DNA of 64,000 nucleotides, from NCBI GenBank assembly GCA_003170275.1, contig PNAM01000110.1:79513-143512 (forward strand), given 5' to 3'. This document shows positions 58,546-64,000 of this stretch, in pieces. Made by a program: the position numbers and the translations under genes. This DNA comes from Myxococcales bacterium. Its GTDB lineage: Bacteria; Myxococcota_A; Polyangia; Palsa-1104. The notes under the pieces were generated by a model that had not been told where the DNA came from, did not search any database, and worked only from the letters and a program-made list of their open reading frames with translations. Position 1 is the first letter of the stretch. Every line of letters starts with the position of its first letter.

Positions 58546-60372
58546 TCATGCGGGCCAGAGCCTATTTTTCGAACCATCGAGAGCACGATCGAGGTAATAG
58601 GCGGCACTGATGAGCGCCAGATGCGTAAGGGCCTGTGGAAAGTTTCCGAGCATCTCGCCGCGAACGTCGAATTCTTCGGAGTACAGCTGCAGGTGATTGC
58701 CGAGCGTCAGGAGACTCTCGAAGTTATCGCGCGCCTGCTGGAGTCGTCCTGCTCTTGCGAGACACTCGACGTGCCAGAATGCGCAAGCGGCGAACGAGCC
58801 TTCCTTGCCGTCGAGCCCATCGAGACGGTTGTAGCGCATGACGAGCCCATTGTCCGACAGCTGATCGCCGACCGCGTCGAGCGTGGCGAGCCAGGCAGGA
58901 TCGGTTGCGCCAATGAAGCGCACCAGAGGCATCATGAGGATCGCGCCGTCGAGCTCCCGGCTTCCCTTACTACGCACGAAGTGGCCCAAATTTTCGTCGA
59001 AGAAGTTGCTCCAGATGTTCTCACTCAAGGCGTTGCGGGCCTCTGCCCATTTTGCAAACGGTGCAGCGAGGGATCGCTTCTGGGCCAACCGCATCGCTCG
59101 GTCGACAGCTACCCAGCACATCAGGCGCGAGTGAAGGTGCTCGACCGGCTCACTGCGCAGCTCCCAGATGCCGGCGTCGGGCCGCTTCCAATTGTCGCAC
59201 ACATATCCGACGACGCGGAGAACGCCCTCCCACTCGGCGTGCGAAGAGGCTGCGCCGTACTTGTTGGTGAGATAAATCGCGTCGAGCAGAGCGCCGTAGA
59301 TGTCGAGCTGCAGCTGATCGGCGGCGGCGTTGCCGATGCGCACTGGTTGCGCGCCGCCGTATCCCGAAAGATGATCCAGCGTCACTTCTGACGGGACCGG
59401 TCCGCCGTCGACGGCATACATCACGCGCAGACTGCCGTGCGGGCAGGTTTCGGCGCGTTTCGCCGCCCACTGCGTGAACGCCAGGGCCTCGGCCGGGTAG
59501 CCGAGCCTCAGCAACGCATAAACCGTGAACGAGGCGTCTCGGATCCAGGTACCGCGATAGTCCCAGTTGCGTGAGCCGCCTCGAGTCTCGGGAAGTCCGA
59601 ACGTCGGCGCCGCGACGATCGAGCCATGGCGCCGAGAGGTCATCAGCTTCAGGAGCAGCGCGGACCGCATGACAGCGTCGCGCCAACGACCACGGTAGCT
59701 GCCATGAGCTGCCCAGTCCTGCCAATAGCGTACCGTCCGATTTACGATGCTGTCGCAGTCGTCGGCGTCGAGGGGTTCGGCGCTCGCGTCATCAAGGACG
59801 AAGTCACGATGCTGGCCCGCCTCGAGCGTGAAGCTCGCGCTGACGGCACCCGGCTCGGCTTTGAACTCGACCGCACCGCAGAGGCGGACGCGCAGCTCGC
59901 CGGCGGCGAAGAGTACCTCCTCGCTGCCAACGGTGACCGTCGGTGTCACGCGAGCGTAGTCGAACCGTGGAGCGCAGCGTAGGCGAAAGCGAACGCGTCC
60001 GCGCGTGACCCGTACGCGGCGAATGAGGCATGGCGCATCGTTTCCTGCCTCCGAAGGCGCGGCCATCAAGTCGAGAATCTCGGCACTGAACTCGTCGCTG
60101 AGCCAGCGCGTCAAAAGGACGTTGCTGTCAGGGAGATAGCGCTGCAAGACGCGCGCATCTGCGACTGCCGGCGCCAACTCGAAGGCGCCGCCGATGTCGG
60201 GATCGAGCAGCGCGGCAAAGAGGCTCGGGCTGTCGAACGTCGGCCAGCACATGAAGTCGATCGTTCCGTCCAGCCCGATCAAAGCCATCGTCGAGAGGTT
60301 GCCGATAACCCCGTGATCCGCGATCGCGCGCGGCGGTTGTTGCGTTGCTTGCCCCTCGAGTCGAATTTCCAT
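58546..60372 (-). CDS. glycoside hydrolase family 15 (glucoamylase/trehalase type)
   Basis: A 608-residue GH15-like protein. The N-terminal beta domain starts with PRAIADHGVIGNLSTMALIGLDGTIDFMCWPTFDSPSLFAALLD, and the (alpha/alpha)6 barrel has WDYRGTWIRDASFTVYALLRLGY, the catalytic acid in DAGIWELR near residue 402 and the catalytic base region in YSEEFDVRGEMLGNFPQALTH near 564. It acts in the cytosol (no signal) on alpha-glucosides such as trehalose or maltodextrin. ATG 60372 has GGAG upstream. It lies 22 bases after the glucose-6-phosphate dehydrogenase gene, a common pairing, so glucose released here could enter the pentose phosphate path. Confidence 0.93.
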   Translation of the reverse strand: MEIRLEGQATQQPPRAIADHGVIGNLSTMALIGLDGTIDFMCWPTFDSPSLFAALLDPDIGGAFELAPAVADARVLQRYLPDSNVLLTRWLSDEFSAEILDLMAAPSEAGNDAPCLIRRVRVTRGRVRFRLRCAPRFDYARVTPTVTVGSEEVLFAAGELRVRLCGAVEFKAEPGAVSASFTLEAGQHRDFVLDDASAEPLDADDCDSIVNRTVRYWQDWAAHGSYRGRWRDAVMRSALLLKLMTSRRHGSIVAAPTFGLPETRGGSRNWDYRGTWIRDASFTVYALLRLGYPAEALAFTQWAAKRAETCPHGSLRVMYAVDGGPVPSEVTLDHLSGYGGAQPVRIGNAAADQLQLDIYGALLDAIYLTNKYGAASSHAEWEGVLRVVGYVCDNWKRPDAGIWELRSEPVEHLHSRLMCWVAVDRAMRLAQKRSLAAPFAKWAEARNALSENIWSNFFDENLGHFVRSKGSRELDGAILMMPLVRFIGATDPAWLATLDAVGDQLSDNGLVMRYNRLDGLDGKEGSFAACAFWHVECLARAGRLQQARDNFESLLTLGNHLQLYSEEFDVRGEMLGNFPQALTHLALISAAYYLDRALDGSKNRLWPA

Positions 60373-60394
60373 CCAAGCTCCTTCGCGGCGAGCG

Positions 60395-61762
60395 TCAGCT
60401 CGGGTTGGACCAGCCGTCAGGAGGACTGATTCGCGCGGCTTCGGCCGGCCCCCACGAGCCCGGCTCGTAGAGGTAGACCGGCGTGGCGTCGCCCAGCACC
60501 GGGTCGACGACGCGCCACGATTCCTCGACGGCGTCCTGGCGGGCGAATAGGGTCGCGTCGCCGTCGATGGCGTCGCCGAGAAGGCGATCGTAGGGCTTCA
60601 TCGCATCCCCGGGGGCTCGTTGCAGAACGAGCTCCTTGAGCTCGCCGACCATCGCTTCGCCGTCCTTCTTCACGTTGGCGCCGAACGCAATCACGGCGTC
60701 CGGCCCGATGCGCAAGCGAACATGGTTGGGCGCCGGCGGCGACTGCTCCTCCAACACGGGCCTCCTCGCTGCTTTCCACCGCACCAACACCTCCGTCGCG
60801 GTGACGGGAAGCTGCTTGCCGACGCGGATATGAAACGGAACGCCGCGCCAACGGGCCGAGTCTATCGTCACGCGCAGAGCGGCGAACGTCTCCGTCGTCG
60901 AATCCCCGGCAACGCCATCCTCGTCCTTGTATCCGCGAACCTGTCCGCGGACGATGTCTGCTGGCGAGAGCGCGTCCATTCGCGCCAGCAAGCGACTGCG
61001 CTCCCGGCGCAGCGCGACGTGCCCCTTTTCCGACGGAATCTCCATGGCGAGGCACGCGACAACCTCGAGCATGTGGTTCTGCACGACGTCTCGCACGGCG
61101 CCGACGCTGTCGTAGAACTTCGCGCGCCCTTTTACGCCGAAGGTCTCCGCCATCGTGATCTGCACGCTCTCGACCTGCTCGTGCTGCAAGCTCGCTTCGA
61201 GGAGCGGGTTGGCCGCGCGGAAGTAGGCGATGTTTTCCACGGACTCCTTTCCCAAGAAATGATCGAGGCGAAAGATGGACTCCTCGGGGAAAGACGCGTG
61301 GAGCGCCTTGCTCAGCGCCCGAGCGGAGGCGGAATCGTGCCCGAACGGCTTCTCAAGGGCGATGCGCGCCCCTCCGGCCAGCCCGGCCTTTGCCAGATTC
61401 GTTGCCACCTTCTCGAAGACCTCGGGCGGCAGGGCGACGTAGTGTAGGGGGTGCTTCGCGTCGCCCATCGCCTCGCGGATGAGGCCGAACGTCGCCGCGT
61501 CGTCGAAGTCGACGACGACGTAGCGCAGCTGGCTGGAGAGCTTCTCGAAGGCGGCGCTGTCCACGCCGTCGCTCGCCGTCAGGCTCTTTTTCGCACGCGC
61601 GCGCAGCTCGTCGATGCCGAGCTTCTTCCTTCCGACAGCGACGATGGGCATGTCGAGCTGACCGCGGCGTAAGAGCGCCTGTAGCGCCGGGAAGATCTGC
61701 TTGAAGGCCAGGTCTCCCGTGGAACCGAAAAATACAAACGCATCCGAGCGCTCGGGGTGCAT
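60395..61762 (-). CDS. zwf: glucose-6-phosphate 1-dehydrogenase
   Basis: A 455-residue enzyme that oxidises glucose 6-phosphate with NADP+ in the first step of the pentose phosphate pathway. The cofactor loop is FFGSTGDLAFKQIFPAL, the substrate motif is RLDHFLGKESVENI (normally RIDHYLGKE), with IALEKPFGHD before it. I start it at ATG 61762; a TTG at 61780 is in frame. It is upstream of the GH15 gene in what looks like a two-gene operon. Its 5' flank is a mosaic of broken LysR and SDR genes, so this copy may have been moved here; it need not be the only zwf. Confidence 0.94.
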   Translation of the reverse strand: MHPERSDAFVFFGSTGDLAFKQIFPALQALLRRGQLDMPIVAVGRKKLGIDELRARAKKSLTASDGVDSAAFEKLSSQLRYVVVDFDDAATFGLIREAMGDAKHPLHYVALPPEVFEKVATNLAKAGLAGGARIALEKPFGHDSASARALSKALHASFPEESIFRLDHFLGKESVENIAYFRAANPLLEASLQHEQVESVQITMAETFGVKGRAKFYDSVGAVRDVVQNHMLEVVACLAMEIPSEKGHVALRRERSRLLARMDALSPADIVRGQVRGYKDEDGVAGDSTTETFAALRVTIDSARWRGVPFHIRVGKQLPVTATEVLVRWKAARRPVLEEQSPPAPNHVRLRIGPDAVIAFGANVKKDGEAMVGELKELVLQRAPGDAMKPYDRLLGDAIDGDATLFARQDAVEESWRVVDPVLGDATPVYLYEPGSWGPAEAARISPPDGWSNPS

Positions 61763-61780
61763 GGTCTCAACGTAATCCAA

Positions 61781-62045
61781 TCAGCCGGCATGTCGAGTCG
61801 GGCCACGCCGATCCGACTGTCGCCCATAGCCATCGGCCTCAGGCGTGCTCGGCCGTCCGAGCGCGCCGATGAGCACATCGCGAAACGCGATGACCTTCCG
61901 CGGAAGCGAGCCCGTCGGGGGATGCAGCATGATGATGCCGAATCCGCGACGCACGCGAGGGAGCACCGCCAGCAGGACGCCGGCCGCGACGAGCGGATCC
62001 GCGACGAAGTTCGGCAGGAGGCCGATGCCGGCGCCCGCTCGCGTC
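61781..62045 (-). pseudogene. C-terminal fragment of a LysR-family regulator
   Basis: The minus strand reads AGAGIGLLPNFVADPLVAAG, then VLLAVLPRVRRG, IIMLHPP and KVIAFRDVLIGAL. This is the end of a LysR effector-binding domain (GxGIxxLPxF...ADPL...GxLvxVLP). The DNA-binding part is absent. It is fused through a frameshift to an SDR N-terminal fragment on the same strand. Confidence 0.7.
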
Positions 62046-62235
62046 CCTGAACGGCCAAACACCGACCATTGGCGCGCTCGATGGTGTCGACTACTTCGTC
62101 CGCTTTGTCCCGGTTGGTGTGGAAGCTGATGATGACGGCCGCACCGGAGTGCGCTAGCTCGAGCCCGACGGCGCGACCGAGGCCGCTGTCACCTCCGGTC
62201 ACAATGGCTACTTCCCCATCGAGCCGTATTTCCAT
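62045..62235 (-). pseudogene. N-terminal fragment of a short-chain dehydrogenase
   Basis: From ATG 62235 the minus strand gives MEIRLDGEVAIVTGGDSG and LGRAVGLELAHSGAAVIISF, the cofactor fold with TGGxxGLG of an SDR, then about 30 more residues to NGRCLAV. The frame then runs into LysR sequence. The NNAG, Ser and YxxxK catalytic parts are gone, so it cannot work as a dehydrogenase. It is divergent from an intact LysR gene, the usual LysR-target layout. Confidence 0.75.
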
Positions 62236-62342
62236 GGTGCTCCTCGTCGCGGTCGCACCGAAGGATGGCGGGCACCTGCCGCAGGGTTACCGCTACCTGA
62301 ATAACCTAGGCTCGGGAATCGCTCGAAAAAGCGGCTAAGTTT

Positions 62343-62357
62343 ATACCGTCTTGATAT
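62343..62357. promoter_or_regulatory. possible LysR box (T-N11-A)
   Basis: ATACCGTCTTGATAT, an ATA-N9-TAT interrupted palindrome with the T-N11-A core expected of LysR-type sites, lies 12 bases upstream of the LysR gene ATG in the gap shared with the broken SDR gene. It sits in an AT-rich pocket of a GC-rich region. Confidence 0.35.
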
Positions 62358-62369
62358 ATGGATTAGATC

Positions 62370-63269
62370 ATGGACGCGCTTACCCTCGATCAGATCGGGG
62401 TTTTTCTGTCAATCGTTGACGAGGGCAGCTTCCCGAAAGCGGCAAAATCGCTGCAACGGGCTCAGTCGGCAGTTACCTACGCGATCCGAAAGCTGGAGGC
62501 TGAAATCGGCGTCCCGCTGTTCGATCGTTCGGCCTACCGCTCGGTACTAACACCGGCCGGTCGCGCACTACTGGCCCGAGCGCGTCGTATTGCTGAAGAA
62601 GCGGGAGCGTTCCGCGAGCAGGCGCGCGGCCTCGCCCGCGGCCTGGAAGCCGAGTTAAGTATCGTGCTGGACGCGTTTTATCCGCTGCCTCCGATATTTG
62701 ATGCGCTTCGGGCTTTCACCGAGCAGTTCCCGACAGTCCCGCCACGCCTCTACGTCGCGTCACTGGGTGCCGCTGCTGACCTGGTGACTGACGGGAAATG
62801 CGCCATCGGATTGCTGCCGAGCAACGTGGCTGAACTCGCCGCGCTCAAACTTGCTCCGATCACCACCATTGCTCTCTGGCCAGTGGTCTCGCCATCCCAT
62901 CCCCTCGCGTCCGTACAGGGCATTATCGAGCCGCACGTACTTCGCCGGCATGTTCAACTTGTCTTGACGGACGCGTCAACTTTGACGGCTGCCGTCGATT
63001 GGGGCGTGCTTTCCAGTAGAACCTGGCGCTTGGCCGATCTTGGCGCCAAAAAATCTATGCTGCTCGCAGGGCTGGGCTGGGGAAATATGCCGGCGCACAT
63101 GGTAGAGGACGAAATCAAGGACGGGAGGCTGACGGTCATTCAACCGGCTGGCTTCGACTCGCTCACACCGCTGGTGCTTGGCGCTGCCTACATTTCGGAG
63201 CACAGCCTCGGACCGGCTGGACGGTGGATGCTGAATTACCTGACCTCCGTAGCGAGCGTTGCGAGGTGA
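62370..63269 (+). CDS. LysR-family transcriptional regulator
   Basis: A 299-residue regulator. The N-terminal winged HTH reads LDQIGVFLSIVDEGSFPKAAKSLQRAQSAVTYAIRKLEAEIGVPLFDRS, followed by a linker helix and a substrate-binding domain (LYVASLGAAADLVTDGKCAIGLLPS, GLGWGNMPAHMVEDEIKDGRL). Size and layout are normal. It faces a broken SDR gene that was probably its target. A possible box of its own lies just upstream. Effector unknown. Confidence 0.93.
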   Translation: MDALTLDQIGVFLSIVDEGSFPKAAKSLQRAQSAVTYAIRKLEAEIGVPLFDRSAYRSVLTPAGRALLARARRIAEEAGAFREQARGLARGLEAELSIVLDAFYPLPPIFDALRAFTEQFPTVPPRLYVASLGAAADLVTDGKCAIGLLPSNVAELAALKLAPITTIALWPVVSPSHPLASVQGIIEPHVLRRHVQLVLTDASTLTAAVDWGVLSSRTWRLADLGAKKSMLLAGLGWGNMPAHMVEDEIKDGRLTVIQPAGFDSLTPLVLGAAYISEHSLGPAGRWMLNYLTSVASVAR

Positions 63270-63757
63270 GGGCTCGGAGTGAAGCATTGCGGTGCGGTTC
63301 AATCTCGCCTCACGCTCGCCGTCGGCGACCGCACACCCGAGGACCTCAAAATCGACCTATTAAGCCCGTCGCGTTCAAGCCTCGACTCGTTGCTTCGCCG
63401 CCCGGTGCGCAGGCGGCCTGCCATGGACGAGTCAAACAGTTCGTCTAAACTGGCGCCCGCCGTCATCTGGCGGAACGGCCTGTTCAGCGCCGGGTCGCCC
63501 GCGTCATGCATGGCGTTGGTCATCCAAGCGCTGAACTCCCTGATAGCGCCACAGGTGCGGCAGCGACGTCGAACAGGGCAAGGTTCAAGCTTGGCGTTAC
63601 ACGGGAGCCGAACAGATCAATGGGCGGGTCCCGAAGAAGAAACCGGCATCAGCGGAGCTGGCTAAGCCAACGTGTGGCGGCACGTGAAATCCTGCCCTCG
63701 TGGGCGGCGACTCAAACCAACCCTGGTCGACGTCGATCGCGCACATCATCTGATTTG
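63270..63757. other. about 490-base stretch without a clear gene
   Basis: No intact gene is seen. A minus-strand frame around 63299-63560 gives AIREFSAWMTNAMHDAGDPA and GASLDELFDSSMAGRLRTGR, and a plus-strand frame around 63570-63690 gives VEQGKVQAWRYTGAEQING. Both look protein-like but I cannot name them; they may be worn pieces of older genes. Confidence 0.35.
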
Positions 63758-63774
63758 TAGACCAAGAAGGTCTA
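63758..63774. promoter_or_regulatory. TAGACC-N5-GGTCTA operator, TetR type
   Basis: TAGACCAAGAAGGTCTA has perfect six-base arms around a five-base spacer and is followed by an AT-rich stretch, 74 bases upstream of the SDR start at 63849. TAGACC/GGTCTA arms are, as I recall, common in TetR/AcrR-family operators that control oxidoreductase genes. No TetR gene is in the window; it may lie to the right. Confidence 0.5.
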
Positions 63775-63848
63775 AACTTAATTAGTTGTTTTTGAGTCTG
63801 CCATCCCGACATTCCCCGATGAAGTGAACCCCAAGGGGGATGATCGTC

Positions 63849-64000
63849 ATGACCAGACTGAATGGAAAGACCGCAGTGATCACCGGTGGCGCTACCGGCA
63901 TCGGCCGCGCTGCAGCAAAGCGCTTCATCGAGGAGGGCGCCTTCGTCTTCATCTTCGGCCGCCGGCAAGAATCGCTCGACGCCGCTGTGGCCGAGCTCGG
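63849..64000 (+). CDS. short-chain dehydrogenase/reductase, N-terminal part (cut by window end)
   Basis: From ATG 63849 the frame reads MTRLNGKTAVITGGATGIGR and on through AAKRFIEEGAFVFIFGRRQESLDAAVAEL to the window end (50 residues). TGGxxGIG is the SDR cofactor motif and FGRRQE marks the NADP(H)-type arm. AAGGGGGA at 63833-63840 fits this start; an ATG at 63840 in the same frame would overlap that site. The upstream TetR-type operator suggests induction by a small molecule. It is not a continuation of the broken SDR at 62045-62235, which starts differently. Confidence 0.92.
   Translation, partial: MTRLNGKTAVITGGATGIGRAAAKRFIEEGAFVFIFGRRQESLDAAVAEL

Noticed and set aside
1..64000. tRNA, rRNA, riboswitch or other structured RNA genes
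   Set aside because: No cloverleaf, rRNA core or known riboswitch core was recognised by eye; weak candidates could still be missed without covariance-model search.

Overview
The window is one continuous stretch of very GC-rich chromosome with dense, codirectional, often 4-base-overlapping genes. Gene content (IgGFc-binding-type lipoproteins, tandem PilZ proteins, hybrid histidine kinases, a PAAR/OmpA protein, a large NRPS locus, a Ser/Thr kinase remnant) points to a myxobacterium (Myxococcota). This is inferred from content only; there is no rRNA or tRNA gene to place it.

Layout. (1) 1-15.5 kb, mostly chromosomal housekeeping and signalling: argS; a flavin/NapH-like polyferredoxin fusion; hemolysin III and EVE proteins; a small RegA/Fis-type DNA-binding protein flanked by two inverted RegR-like boxes; a PAS hybrid kinase; an ECF sigma / anti-sigma / DUF4097 operon; lipoproteins; an amidohydrolase; a second hybrid kinase; a tandem PilZ protein. 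(2) 15.5-43.8 kb, a nonribosomal peptide cluster. The core minus-strand operon reads NRPS (A-T-C-A-T), cobalamin radical SAM enzyme, giant NRPS (four C-A-T modules plus a terminal C), then methyltransferase, TauD-type oxygenase and sulfotransferase. Around its 5' end lie a second radical SAM enzyme, MbtH, an FkbM methyltransferase, a JmjC-like cupin, a PhyH/EctD-like oxygenase and an aldo/keto reductase. (3) 43.8-50 kb, envelope glycosylation and acylation: GT39-type and GT8 transferases, two SGNH proteins and an MBOAT O-acyltransferase. (4) 50-64 kb, a patchy accessory region: a PAAR/OmpA protein with an OmpA-tailed partner, an AraC regulator, GH15 and glucose-6-phosphate dehydrogenase genes, LysR and SDR genes, and fragments of dead genes (integrase, kinase, VOC, SGNH, SDR, LysR).

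How the NRPS genes may work together (inference). The upstream NRPS gene begins directly with an adenylation domain, so it looks like the loading module. The order then gives six residues. The line ends in a condensation domain with an altered HHxxxDG motif and has no thioesterase, reductase or epimerisation domain, so release is probably by condensation onto a nucleophile. Tailoring capacity is unusually rich: B12 radical SAM C-methylation, two or three Fe(II) oxygenases, sulfation, two SAM methyltransferases and an aldo/keto reductase. I do not recognise the cluster as that of a known product. By-eye specificity codes suggest threonine for the last module only; the others do not match codes I know.

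All domain calls were made by reading translated sequence. No database search or structure prediction was run.
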